The notes beneath the pieces are model-generated. The model was not told the DNA's origin and searched no databases. It saw only the letters and a list, made by a program, of their open reading frames with translations. A DNA stretch of 64,000 nucleotides from positions 3,100,001 to 3,164,000 of the forward strand of contig NZ_CP100454.1 of NCBI RefSeq assembly GCF_024228315.1, written 5' to 3'. A program made the position numbers and the translations under genes. The number at the start of each line of letters is the position of its first letter. Within the stretch, counting starts at the first letter, position 1. Below, piece after piece: positions 55,087 to 63,909 of this stretch. The stretch is from Halomarina pelagica. Lineage in GTDB: Archaea > Halobacteriota > Halobacteria > Halobacteriales > Haloarculaceae.

Positions 55087-55528
55087 GGTCGTCGGGCGCT
55101 TCGAACTCGGACTCCCAGTCGATGTACTCCTCCTTGAGCACGTCCGAGACGACCTGCCCGAGTTCGGTCAGGCCGGCGTTGATGGCCGACACCTTGCCCC
55201 AGGAGTCGAGGTCGGGGTGGAGGTCGCGCTCGCGCCAGTCCTCGGGGAGGCCGGGGGCGTGATAGCCGACCCGGTCGGCGAAGTCGTCCCAGAAGAAGTC
55301 GAACTCCGAGACGAGACCGAGGTCGAGGACGATCCCCCACTCCGTCTCGCCGACGTCGGTGTGCTCGCTCCACTCGTTGAACGACCGCTCCCACGCGCCG
55401 TCGCGGAGGAACGCCTCCAGTTCCTCGCGGCGGTACTCGTCGCCCATCACGTCCGCGTCCGCGTAGTCGTCCGGGTCGAGCGCGTGCCGGAGTTCGGGGG
55501 GGTCGGGGGCCTCCGCGTCGAGACTCAT
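55073..55528 (-). CDS. Conserved acidic haloarchaeal protein
   Basis: A 151-residue acidic protein: MSLDAEAPDPPELRHALDPD, SEHTDVGETEWGIVLDLGLV, and a conserved-looking WGKVSAINAGLTELGQVVSD. No named family recognised. The 3' end is duplicated in the DNA. Transcribed in the same direction as the DUF5799 and fibrillarin genes. Confidence 0.7.
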   Translation of the reverse strand: MSLDAEAPDPPELRHALDPDDYADADVMGDEYRREELEAFLRDGAWERSFNEWSEHTDVGETEWGIVLDLGLVSEFDFFWDDFADRVGYHAPGLPEDWRERDLHPDLDSWGKVSAINAGLTELGQVVSDVLKEEYIDWESEFEAPDDLPDF

Positions 55529-55564
55529 GAATCACCGTAGGGACGCCGAGGGCAAAAGCGTGCG

Positions 55565-56194
55565 TCAGACCCGCCGCGCGACGACGGCGAGATGATCGTC
55601 GTGGAACGGTTCGAGTCGGGCCGTCTCGAGCACCTCGTACCCGTCGAGATCGTCGAGGAAGGCGTCGAAGACGGCCTCGGGGTCCGCGGTCACGTCCTCG
55701 CTGCGCGCCTTCACCGCGGCGAGCAGGCGGCCGCCCTCGCGGAGGAACCGCCGGTTCGCGGTCGCGACGCGCGCCTGCCCGCGGGTGGCGACGTCCTGCA
55801 CGATCGCGTCCACCGGCTCGACGACGTGCGCGTACGTCTCCGGTTTCCGGGCGTCCTTGAGCAGGGGAAAGAGGTTCGGGCGGGACGCGGCGACCGAGAG
55901 CAGGTCGCGGGCGGGGCGGGCGGCGAACTCGACCGCGTAGGTCGGGCCGGCGAAGTCGGCGACGTGGCTCACGGTCGTCCCGGAGGCCGCGCCGAGGTAG
56001 AGGACGGTCTCGCCGCCCGCGAGGCCGACGTCCATCCCCTTCTCCAGCATCGCGCCGAGCTTCGAGCGGCGGGCGTCCCACAGCCGCCAGTCGCCGTCGG
56101 TCGGCTCGCCGTAGACGGGTTCGCCGCGCGTCGCGAGGCGCTCGCGACCGTCGAACGGCCGCCGCTCGACGCCCGCGGGGAGCGACGGCGTCAC
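55565..56194 (-). CDS. flpA: Fibrillarin-like rRNA/tRNA 2'-O-methyltransferase
   Basis: A 209-residue fibrillarin: SAM motif ETVLYLGAASGTTVSHVADF, then YAVEFAARPARDLLSVAASR, and DAIVQDVATRGQARVATANR. Catalytic part of C/D-box sRNP, 2'-O-methylating rRNA and tRNA. Start is the GTG at 56194, overlapping the nop5 stop by four bases (GTGA). Confidence 0.95.
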   Translation of the reverse strand: MTPSLPAGVERRPFDGRERLATRGEPVYGEPTDGDWRLWDARRSKLGAMLEKGMDVGLAGGETVLYLGAASGTTVSHVADFAGPTYAVEFAARPARDLLSVAASRPNLFPLLKDARKPETYAHVVEPVDAIVQDVATRGQARVATANRRFLREGGRLLAAVKARSEDVTADPEAVFDAFLDDLDGYEVLETARLEPFHDDHLAVVARRV

Positions 56195-57024
56195 GCCTCC
56201 CGCCCCCGGATACGCTCGATGCGCGCGTCCAGTTCCGCCGCGAGTTCGGGCTTCGGGTCGCCCGAGTAGTAGTCCACCCGGGCGGCGATCGAGAGCTTGC
56301 CCGCGAGCGCCCGCGCGGCCGACCCGCGCCGGTCGGGGCGGGTCCCCTTCACGTACTCGTGGACGTAGATGACGCCGTGCTTCGGCGACGGCCCGCGGCC
56401 CCGCAGGTGGGCGAACAGCGCGTCCTCCGCGCCCAGCACCTGCACGGTACCGCTCGGCTTCTTCGCCAGCGCGCCGAGGCCGCCCGCGAGGGCGATCAGC
56501 CGCGCGGCGAGCACCGGCCCGGCCAGCGTCGAGAGGTTCGGCGCGACCTCCGGCGCGGTCCGCTCGACGTACCCCCTGAGCGCCTCGCTCTCGTCGGCGA
56601 GGTCGGCAACCCGCGCCGCGAGCGCGACGAGGCGCTCGTCGGTCGGGTCCGCCGGATCCGCCTCGGCCACCTCGCGGGCGTACTCGACGCCCGTCCCGGC
56701 GTCCTCGAAGCGCGTCCCCGCCCACTCGGAGACGCGCTCGGCGAGTTCGTTCGCCACGCGCTCCGAATCGTCCATCGCGCGCACCGCGTGGACGAGCTGG
56801 CGGTCGTCGGCACCCTCGCGCTCCCGGACCGCCTCGCGGGCGGCGGTCGTGGTCACCTCGTGGAGCAGGGCGTAGTACTCGTCCTCGTCGGCGGCGAAGC
56901 CCGCCTCGACGGCCAGCGCGGGCCAGTCGTCGGGCGCGTCGCTCCGTCCCTCGCGGATGCGTTCGACGGCTCCCGCCTCGTCGCCGGGGTCGAGGCCGTC
57001 GAACCATCCCGTCGCGTCGTTCAT
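56191..57024 (-). CDS. Nop5/Nop56-like C/D-box sRNP scaffold protein
   Basis: A 277-residue Nop domain protein: coiled NOSIC region (about 100-170) and the Nop core GTVQVLGAEDALFAHLRGRG, SPKHGVIYVHEYVKGTRPD, SAARALAGKLSIAARVDYYS. It bridges the L7Ae-bound guide RNA and fibrillarin. Start MNDATGWFDG at 57024. Directly coupled to flpA. Confidence 0.95.
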   Translation of the reverse strand: MNDATGWFDGLDPGDEAGAVERIREGRSDAPDDWPALAVEAGFAADEDEYYALLHEVTTTAAREAVREREGADDRQLVHAVRAMDDSERVANELAERVSEWAGTRFEDAGTGVEYAREVAEADPADPTDERLVALAARVADLADESEALRGYVERTAPEVAPNLSTLAGPVLAARLIALAGGLGALAKKPSGTVQVLGAEDALFAHLRGRGPSPKHGVIYVHEYVKGTRPDRRGSAARALAGKLSIAARVDYYSGDPKPELAAELDARIERIRGREA

Positions 57025-57063
57025 ACCCACTCGTTCCGGGGGAGGGTCGAAAAGGGCGACGGG

Positions 57064-57897
57064 TTAGGTGCGCCGGCCGCGCAGGAGGAGGCGCGCGCCG
57101 AGGACGAACCCGCCTGCGGCCGCGAGCGTCCGCGCCGTCTCCGACCAGCCGGGATCCCGCTCCGCGGCCTTCACCAGCACGTAGCCGTCGTCGGTCTCGA
57201 AGAGCTGGCTCGTTCGGCCCCCACTCGGGGCTGCCGACCCGTAGGACGTCGCGACGCCGGTCCGAGCGGCGCGGTAGGTCGCCGGTTCTGCGGATCTCAG
57301 CGATTCTCGGTCGGCGTACGCGCCCGCGTCGCGCGCCGTCTCGTTCAGGAACGTCTCGGGGGTGACGCGTTCGAGACCGAGGACGAGCGTCCCGTTCGCC
57401 GCGCGGGCGGTCCGTCGGTAGAGTCGCCCGTCGACCACCGTGAACTCCTCGTCGATCCTGACCGAGAGTTCGCCCGACGTGCCGGGATCGAGGCCGCCGG
57501 CGGACGCGTTCACCGCGATGCGCCGGCCGCCCGCGAGCGCGCGGTCGACGACGCAGGGGCGGGAGTCGTCGACCGGGTCCTCGCAGGCGAGGTTCTCGAC
57601 GTCGCGCGTCCGACCCAGTTCGCGGTCGAGGTGGATCGGCCCGTCGGCGAACCGGAGCGTCTCGTCGGTCGCGGTCACCGGCACCGCTCGGTAGGTGACC
57701 GACGGCTCGCCGACGTGGAGGACCGCCATCCAGACGGGTGCGGTGAGCAGCGCCACGGCGACGACGAACAGCGCCGCCGTCCGGAGACGCGCGCTCGGCA
57801 CCCAGCCGCGGGCGAGCACTACGGACGCACCTCCGGTCGACGGCTCCGCGGAGGGGGAGAGCGGGACATATCGGGTATCGGAGGCGGGATCGGGCAT
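57064..57897 (-). CDS. Membrane-anchored protein of unknown function
   Basis: A 277-residue protein with one TM helix near residue 40-60 (ALFVVAVALLTAPVWMAVLH), a long extracytoplasmic part, and a second hydrophobic helix at the C-terminus (TLAAAGGFVLGARLLLRGRR). External part includes CEDPVDDSRPCVV, a possible disulfide pair, and two sequons (NASA, NGTL/NETA). Conserved in haloarchaea but unnamed as far as I can tell. Start at MPDPASDTRY (57897). Confidence 0.7.
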   Translation of the reverse strand: MPDPASDTRYVPLSPSAEPSTGGASVVLARGWVPSARLRTAALFVVAVALLTAPVWMAVLHVGEPSVTYRAVPVTATDETLRFADGPIHLDRELGRTRDVENLACEDPVDDSRPCVVDRALAGGRRIAVNASAGGLDPGTSGELSVRIDEEFTVVDGRLYRRTARAANGTLVLGLERVTPETFLNETARDAGAYADRESLRSAEPATYRAARTGVATSYGSAAPSGGRTSQLFETDDGYVLVKAAERDPGWSETARTLAAAGGFVLGARLLLRGRRT

Positions 57898-57917
57898 AGG
57901 TCTTCCCGGCCGCCGCG

Positions 57918-58745
57918 TCACCGGAGGTGGTCGAGCACCGGCCCGTCGAACCGTCCCCGCCGACTGACGACGACCTCGTGTCCCAGCCCGTCGAGGCGCT
58001 CGAACGCGCCGTCGGGGAGCGCGTCCGCGGTCCGGCGGAACGCCCGCCCGGCGAAGAAGGGATCGCGCGTCCCGCCGATCACGAGCGTCGGCGCGTCGAT
58101 CTCGCGGAGGCGGTCGCGCGCGTCGTGTGCGAGGCAGGCCCGCGCCGAGACGTCGAAGTCGATCGCGGTGGGCGGGATCCGCGAGAGCGCGTCGTAGGGG
58201 TAGGTCGCCGCGCGCAGCAGGCGGCGGAGCGGGCCGACGGCCACGCTCTCGACGCCCGCGCGGTAGATCCGCCCCCACTCGCCCGCCGCGGCCCAGGCGC
58301 GCCAGCGCTCGACCGTCGCGCGGCCGCGGGCGCTCAGGCGGTCCGCCGCCAGCCCGAGGACGACGCGCGCCGCGAGGTCGGGCCGGTCGGCGGCGAGGTG
58401 CTGGACGACGAACCCGCCCATCGAGAGCCCGAGGAGGTTCGCCGGGGCGAGGTCGCCGGCGACGAGCGCGGGGGCGAGGGCGGCGGCCATGTCGCGCGTC
58501 GTCGTCCCCGCCGGCAGGCCCGCCGGCCGGCTGAGGACGTAGACCGGTCCCGGGTACCCCCGGCGGCGGAGGCGCGCGCCGAAGGCGGCGACGGCTCCGG
58601 CGAACCAGAGGGCGTCCGTCACGCGAAGCAGGGGATCGTTGAGGCCCGTGACGACGACGAGCGGCGGCGCGTCGCTCGCGCCGGCCGGCGGGCCGACGCG
58701 GACGAAGGGGTGATCGCGCAGTTCGCCGAGGCGCACGTCGAGCAT
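57918..58745 (-). CDS. Alpha/beta-fold hydrolase
   Basis: A 275-residue hydrolase: nucleophile motif NLLGLSMGGFVVQHLAADRP, Asp in VIGGTRDPFFAGRAF, His in LDGLGHEVVVSRRGRF. The N-terminal part is VVVTGLNDPLLRVTDALWFA. Possible esterase or lipase-like enzyme of unknown substrate. Twenty bases downstream of the next gene's start region; likely an independent unit. Confidence 0.87.
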   Translation of the reverse strand: MLDVRLGELRDHPFVRVGPPAGASDAPPLVVVTGLNDPLLRVTDALWFAGAVAAFGARLRRRGYPGPVYVLSRPAGLPAGTTTRDMAAALAPALVAGDLAPANLLGLSMGGFVVQHLAADRPDLAARVVLGLAADRLSARGRATVERWRAWAAAGEWGRIYRAGVESVAVGPLRRLLRAATYPYDALSRIPPTAIDFDVSARACLAHDARDRLREIDAPTLVIGGTRDPFFAGRAFRRTADALPDGAFERLDGLGHEVVVSRRGRFDGPVLDHLR

Positions 58746-58837
58746 TCGCTACCGGACGTGAACGGGCGAGCGGAGAAAAGTGCGCCGACGGCGGTGATCT
58801 CGAGGGTCGCGTACCGCCGGACGTTGACGTTCGCCGC

Positions 58838-60052
58838 TCAGAGGACGCCGAAGCCGAACATCGGGCCGAACAGGAGGTGGAGGCCGACGCCGACGAGCAG
58901 CGCCGGGATCGTCGTGTAGACGCTGGCGACGACGGCGGCCTTCTTGTCGATGGCGATGAGCGGGAACAGCGCGTCGCCGTCCTGGCTGATCGCGTTGGCG
59001 GTGAGCGCGGAGAACGGGATCGCGCCCTGCGAGTAGGCCGTGGCGAGGACGATCTGCGGCCCGCAGCCGGGGATGAGCCCGACGACCGCGCCCGCGATCG
59101 GCGCGAGCAGTCCCGCCGCGGCCGCGACGGCGGCCACGTCCAGGTTCAGCAGCGCGACGGGGTACTCATACAGCAGGTACGCCGCGAGCACCCACACCGT
59201 CACGAAGGAGGTCTCCATCGCCGCGTGAGTGAGCGTCTCGGTCACGTTGTCGAACGTGTCCCGCCCGCGGCCGACGTGCCCGTGGCCGACGTAGCGCCGC
59301 CCGACGAAGTAGAGGTAGAACGACAGGGCAGTGCCGGTGATGCCGAAGACGGTGAACGCCCCGGCGTAGTCGAGACCGAGGCGGATCGGCACGTCCGGCG
59401 CGCCGCGAGCGAGGTAGAGTACGCCCGCGACGAGCGCGCCCGCCGCGGCGACCCACCAGAGGCCGAGCGCGACCTCGCTCAGGCGGGTGAGGAGTGGCGA
59501 CTCGCGCGTCGGGGCGTCGACCTCGCAGCACTCCGCGGCCTCGTAGTGGTGGACCTTGCTCCCGCCGGGCGTCGGGAGGCCGCCGTTGGCGACCGCGCCC
59601 CCGTCGGTGACCGTCGGTCGCAACCGACTGACGGCGCGGTCGATGCGGTCGACCCCGAGCCCGATCGTGTCGACGGCGTAGCCGGAGACGACCGCGGCGA
59701 CGAACGCGATGGCGTAGGCGTACAGCCCCGCCTCGGGCGCGAGCGCGAGGATGACGAACGCCGAGTCGCCGGCCGTGGCGATGAGCGTCGCCACGACGGT
59801 GCCGAAGCTCACGGTGCCGCGGACGTAGAGCGGCATCATCACGATCGCCCCGCCGCAACCGGGGGTGAGCCCCATCAGCGCGCCGACGAACGGCTGGGCA
59901 CGCTCGTGCTCGCGGAGCTTCTGGATGAGCCGTCCGTCCGTCCTGTACTGCACGTAGCTGAACAACAATACGGTGACCGCGACGAACGCGCTGACCTGCA
60001 CGAAGCCGTCACGCACGGAGGCGACGAAGATGTCGACGACCGCGTCAAGCAT
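58838..60052 (-). CDS. Putative 10-TM heavy-metal (manganese) exporter
   Basis: A 404-residue membrane protein with two homologous halves, each carrying a GxxPGCGG-type motif: MGLTPGCGGAIVMMPLYVRG and VGLIPGCGPQIVLATAYSQG. A soluble loop between halves has His/Cys residues (KVHHYEAAECCEVDAPTRES) that may bind metal. This is the ArsP_2-like family often called putative manganese transporter. A DtxR-like palindrome overlaps its TATA box. Start MLDAVVDIFV (60052); a GTG at 60064 is the alternative. Confidence 0.82.
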   Translation of the reverse strand: MLDAVVDIFVASVRDGFVQVSAFVAVTVLLFSYVQYRTDGRLIQKLREHERAQPFVGALMGLTPGCGGAIVMMPLYVRGTVSFGTVVATLIATAGDSAFVILALAPEAGLYAYAIAFVAAVVSGYAVDTIGLGVDRIDRAVSRLRPTVTDGGAVANGGLPTPGGSKVHHYEAAECCEVDAPTRESPLLTRLSEVALGLWWVAAAGALVAGVLYLARGAPDVPIRLGLDYAGAFTVFGITGTALSFYLYFVGRRYVGHGHVGRGRDTFDNVTETLTHAAMETSFVTVWVLAAYLLYEYPVALLNLDVAAVAAAAGLLAPIAGAVVGLIPGCGPQIVLATAYSQGAIPFSALTANAISQDGDALFPLIAIDKKAAVVASVYTTIPALLVGVGLHLLFGPMFGFGVL

Positions 60053-60074
60053 CGGGATCACCACCCGACCATGG

Positions 60075-60090
60075 TTTAGACATATCTAAA
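60075..60090. promoter_or_regulatory. DtxR/MntR-like operator at the 10-TM exporter promoter
   Basis: TTTAGA-CATA-TCTAAA is a perfect dyad of 6-bp arms covering the TATA element (TTTTTAGATATG read on the minus strand). A second site TTTAG-N9-CTAAA follows at 60097-60115. TTTAG/CTAAA half-sites are typical of DtxR-family repressors, and a DtxR-family gene is present at 28001-28672. Confidence 0.6.
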
Positions 60091-60262
60091 AATTGGTTTA
60101 GCACCATCGACTAAATAGTTGGCGGTAACCTACTCCTTTGCGACAGGATGGGCGGTCGCCCCCGTAACACCGGACCGAAAGACTGTTATCGCGTTTCGAG
60201 ATGGGGTCGAACCCGATCGACGAAACCTGCACCGTCATAACGTCCCGCACGAAGGGGGAGAC

Positions 60263-61495
60263 ATGACGGAAGCGTACCTCGTCGGGGCGGGTCAGTCGGA
60301 CTACGGCTCGTTCCCGGAGGAGAGCTATCGGTCGCTGTTCGCGACGGCGTACGGGGCCGCGCGCGACAGCGTTCCGAACGGGATCGAGTCGGCGGAGGTC
60401 GACGAGGCGTACGTCGGGACCCTGGGAGTCGGCGGGCGACAGCTCGGCCTGCCCGGGCCGGCCGTGACGGAGCACGTCGGTCTGGCGGGCGTGCCGTGCA
60501 CGCGCGTCGAGAACGCCTGCGCCGCGAGCGGCTACGCGGTCCGGCAGGCGGTCATGGCGATCAGGTCGGGCATGGCCGACGTCGTCCTCGCGGGCGGCGT
60601 CGAGGTGATGACCGACGTCTCGGGCGACGCCGTCCGGTTCTGGCTGGGCGTCTCCGGCGAGACCGAGTGGGAGCGCCTCTCGGGGACGACGTTCGCGGGG
60701 GTCTACGCGCAGATGGCGAGCGCGCACATGGCCGAGCACGGGACGACGGCCGAGCACCTCTCGCACGTCGCGGTGAAGAACCACGCGAACGGCGCGAAGA
60801 ACCCCCACGCCCAGCTCGGGTTCGAGTGCTCGCTGGAGGACGCGACGAACGCCCCCACGGTCGCCGACCCCCTCACGCTCTATCACTGCTGTCCGACCAC
60901 GGACGGCGCGGCGTGCGTCCTCCTCGCCAGCGAGGACGTCGTCGACGAGTTCACGGACGAGCGCGTCCGCGTCGCGGGCGTCGGGGCCGCGAGCGACGCG
61001 GTGGGGCTGTTCCAGCGCGACACCTACACGTCGATCCCGGCGTCGCGCGCGGCCGCCGAGCGGGCCTACGCGATGGCCGGCGTCGGCCCCGACGACCTCG
61101 ACTTCGCGGAGGTCCACGACTGCTTCGCCATCGCCGAACTCGTGGCCTACGAGGATCTCGGGCTGTGCGAGCCGGGCGAGGCCGGCGAACTCGTCGCCTC
61201 CGGCGCGACCGCCATCGACGGCGACCTCCCCGTCAACACCTCCGGGGGCCTGAAGTCGAAGGGCCACCCCATCGGCGCGACCGGCGCGGGACAGGTCGTC
61301 GAGGCGTTCGAGCAGCTCACCGGCGCGGCGGGCGAACGACAGCTCGAGGATCCGAGAATCGGACTCACCCACAACGTCGGCGGCAGCGGCGGCGCAGCCG
61401 TCGTCCACATCTTCGAGCGCGAGGAGGACGGCTCCTCGGGAGGGTCGAGCGACCGGGGAGCGCGGGGGAGCGAGAGCGGGGGTGGTGCGGCGTGA
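60263..61495 (+). CDS. Archaeal thiolase (SCP2-type acetyl-CoA acyltransferase)
   Basis: A 410-residue thiolase: nucleophile Cys in VENACAASGYAVRQAVMA, His/NTSGG motif VNTSGGLKSKGHPIGATG, and C-terminal THNVGGSGGAAVVHIFE. The second thiolase Cys is replaced (HNVGG), as in SCP2-type and archaeal thiolases. It overlaps the next gene by four bases (GTGA), so the products act together. Not clearly acetoacetyl-CoA thiolase of the mevalonate pathway; a beta-oxidation or degradative role is possible. Confidence 0.88.
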   Translation: MTEAYLVGAGQSDYGSFPEESYRSLFATAYGAARDSVPNGIESAEVDEAYVGTLGVGGRQLGLPGPAVTEHVGLAGVPCTRVENACAASGYAVRQAVMAIRSGMADVVLAGGVEVMTDVSGDAVRFWLGVSGETEWERLSGTTFAGVYAQMASAHMAEHGTTAEHLSHVAVKNHANGAKNPHAQLGFECSLEDATNAPTVADPLTLYHCCPTTDGAACVLLASEDVVDEFTDERVRVAGVGAASDAVGLFQRDTYTSIPASRAAAERAYAMAGVGPDDLDFAEVHDCFAIAELVAYEDLGLCEPGEAGELVASGATAIDGDLPVNTSGGLKSKGHPIGATGAGQVVEAFEQLTGAAGERQLEDPRIGLTHNVGGSGGAAVVHIFEREEDGSSGGSSDRGARGSESGGGAA

Positions 61496-62901
61496 TCCGC
61501 GCGATCCGCGCCGTCGGCGCGTACGCGCCCGAGTTCCGCCTGCCCGCCGGGGAGATCAGCGAGGCGTGGGGTCGGATGGACGCTGCCGGGATCGAGTCGG
61601 TGGCGGTCCCCGACGCCGACGAGGACGCGCTGACGATGGCCGCGGCGGCGGCCCGGCGCGCGCTCGACGCCGCCGGCGTCGGCGGCGACGCGGTCGAGCA
61701 CCTCGCGCTCGCGACGACCACCCCGCCGCTGGCGGAGGAGGAACTCACCCCCCGGCTCGCCTCGATGCTCGGCGTGGGTGAGCGCGCGTCCCTCCAGGCC
61801 CACGCGGGGAGCACGCGCGCCGCCACTCGCGCGCTGTTCTGCGCGCCCGCCGACGCGACGGCGCTCGTGGTCGCCAGCGACGCGCCGCGGGGCGAACCGG
61901 GCGACGCCTTCGGGCAGGCGGCCGGCGCGGGCGCGGTCGCCCTCCTCTGCGCGCCCGACGGCGCGGCCCGCGCGGTCGCGTCGGGGGAGTACGCGACGCC
62001 CTACCCGGGGACGCGCTTCCGGCCCACCGGCGACGAGACGCTCTCCGGCCTCGGCGTGACGAGCTACGATCGGCGGGCGTTCACCGACACCCTCTCGCGG
62101 GCCGCCGAGGGCGTCGAGACGGGCGACGCGACGGCCGCCGCGGTGCAGGCCCCCGACGGGAAGCTCCCCTACCGCGCGGCGGGCGCGCTCGGCGTCGAGC
62201 GCGAGGCCGTGCGCGCCTGCGCGACCGTCCACGAACTCGGCGATACGGGCGCGGCGAGCGTTCCGCTGTCGCTCGCGCGGGCGCTCGAAGCGGGACACGA
62301 GACGGTCGTCGCGGCGGCGTTCGGCAGCGGCGCGGGCGCGGACGTGCTCAGGATCGAGGTCGACGGCGGGGTGCCGGCCGACCTCGCGCTCGACGGGGGC
62401 GAGGAGGTGTCCTACGCGCGGGCGCTCCGCCTGCGCGGCGAGATCACGGGCGAGGGACCGGGGACGGGCGCGGCGTACGTCTCGGTGCCGACGTGGCGGC
62501 GCTCGATCCCCCAGCGCCACCGCCTCGTCGCCGGGCGCTGTCCCGACTGCGGCGCGCTCGCGTTCCCGCCCGAGGGTGCCTGCTCGGAGTGTGGCGCGCT
62601 GGCCGAGTACGACCCCGTCGAACTCCCCCGCGAGGGGGTGATCGAGGCGGTGACCCGCATCGGGCGCGGCGGCGCGCCGCCGGAGTTCGCGGAGCAGCAG
62701 GCCCGATCCGGCGGGTTCGGCGTCGCCATCGTCCGCTTCGAGGTCGACGGCGAGACGACCAGCCTGCCGGCGCAACTCGTCGGCGAGGCGGCGGTCGGCG
62801 ACGCGGTCCGGGCGGTGATCCGCCGGATCTACACGCAGGAGGGGGTCACCCGCTACGGGGCGAAGTTCCGCCGCGCGGAGCGAGCGGCGTCTCCACCCTG
62901 A
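61492..62901 (+). CDS. HMG-CoA-synthase-like protein fused to DUF35 OB-fold/Zn-ribbon domain
   Basis: A 469-residue fusion. Residues 1-310 are a thiolase-fold HMG-CoA synthase/KAS III-like domain; at the expected nucleophile site it reads LQAHAGSTRAATRAL, with no Cys. Residues 325-465 are DUF35: zinc ribbon CPDCGALAFPPEGACSECG and an OB fold (VIEAVTRIGRGGAPPEF). In methanogens, thiolase, HMG-CoA synthase and DUF35 form one channelling complex; here two of the three are fused and coupled to the thiolase gene. The missing Cys suggests a scaffold or altered enzyme. Confidence 0.85.
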   Translation: MIRAIRAVGAYAPEFRLPAGEISEAWGRMDAAGIESVAVPDADEDALTMAAAAARRALDAAGVGGDAVEHLALATTTPPLAEEELTPRLASMLGVGERASLQAHAGSTRAATRALFCAPADATALVVASDAPRGEPGDAFGQAAGAGAVALLCAPDGAARAVASGEYATPYPGTRFRPTGDETLSGLGVTSYDRRAFTDTLSRAAEGVETGDATAAAVQAPDGKLPYRAAGALGVEREAVRACATVHELGDTGAASVPLSLARALEAGHETVVAAAFGSGAGADVLRIEVDGGVPADLALDGGEEVSYARALRLRGEITGEGPGTGAAYVSVPTWRRSIPQRHRLVAGRCPDCGALAFPPEGACSECGALAEYDPVELPREGVIEAVTRIGRGGAPPEFAEQQARSGGFGVAIVRFEVDGETTSLPAQLVGEAAVGDAVRAVIRRIYTQEGVTRYGAKFRRAERAASPP

Positions 62902-63907
62902 CGCGCGCGGTGCCGTCCGGGCGCTCGTCGAGGATCGCCTCGCAGCCGAAGGCCCGGATCGCGGCGAGGTTCGTCCGAACGTGGTCGGTGACGCGCGGGA
63001 TCTCGAGCACCCCGCCCGAGAGCGCGAGCGCGACGAGCAGTTGATCCGCGAGGTGCGGGTCGACCACCGCACCCGCGTCGTGGAGCGCCTCGAACGCCGA
63101 CGCCGCGTCCGCCGCGACCGCCTCCGAGGGCTTGCCCCGCTCGCCCAGCGCGCTCGCGCCGACTCTCGTCCGCCCGTACTCCCCGACGAGGAGGATCGAG
63201 GAGCCGGGGGAGTCCGCCTCGACGTACTCGACCCGTTCGACCTCGACGGGGAGGGCCGACGCACCGAGGATCTCGGCCGCGGCGGTCGCCTGCCTGTCAG
63301 CGACCTCGGCGGCCGCGAGCGACGCCGACGCCTTCGAGTACACCCCGACCCGGCGGAGCGGTCCGCGCTCCGTGAGGCGGATCGGCGCGAGTGCCGAGGG
63401 GCGGAGTTCGAGCGTCGCCCGGCCGCCGCCCGCCGGGTAGAAGCCGGTCCGCTCGCAGTCGATCGACGCGTCGAGGCCGTACTCCCGGAGGAGGGGGAGT
63501 TTCACCCGGCGGGGGTACTCGATCGGCGGCGACCACGTCACGTCCGTCCCGCCGACCGCCTCGACGGTCAGGGGCGCGTCGAGAACCGCCGCGAGCGGCA
63601 GGAGCGCGTCGAACACCAGCGCGACGCTCCCCGCGGTCCCCACGTCGCCCGTGAGGTCGCCGCCGCGGACCGTCCGCGGCGCGAACGTCACCGTCCGCGA
63701 GTCGAGTTCCGCCCCCTCCACGTCGGCGTCGCAGGCGGCGGCGAGGAGGGCCACCGCGGCGAGGTGCTGGGGGCGCAGCCCCGGGTTCGGGCGCGCGCCG
63801 CGGACGTCCTCGACGCGCACGCGCCGACCCGTGACGGCGGCGAGCGAGAGCGCGGTCCTGACGACCTGCCCGCCCCCGTCCGCCCCGTCGATCTCCACCG
63901 TCGCCAT
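62846..63907 (-). CDS. rtcA: RNA 3'-terminal phosphate cyclase
   Basis: A 353-residue RtcA. Motifs: ATVEIDGADGGGQVVRTALS at the start, RPNPGLRPQHLAAVALL, and the AMP-accepting His in VVDPHLADQLLVALALSGG. It converts RNA 3'-phosphate to 2',3'-cyclic phosphate. The last 56 bp overlap, in antisense, the end of the HMG-CoA-synthase-like gene. Confidence 0.95.
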   Translation of the reverse strand: MATVEIDGADGGGQVVRTALSLAAVTGRRVRVEDVRGARPNPGLRPQHLAAVALLAAACDADVEGAELDSRTVTFAPRTVRGGDLTGDVGTAGSVALVFDALLPLAAVLDAPLTVEAVGGTDVTWSPPIEYPRRVKLPLLREYGLDASIDCERTGFYPAGGGRATLELRPSALAPIRLTERGPLRRVGVYSKASASLAAAEVADRQATAAAEILGASALPVEVERVEYVEADSPGSSILLVGEYGRTRVGASALGERGKPSEAVAADAASAFEALHDAGAVVDPHLADQLLVALALSGGVLEIPRVTDHVRTNLAAIRAFGCEAILDERPDGTARVRVETPLAPRGGTSPRSG

Positions 63908-63909
63908 CG

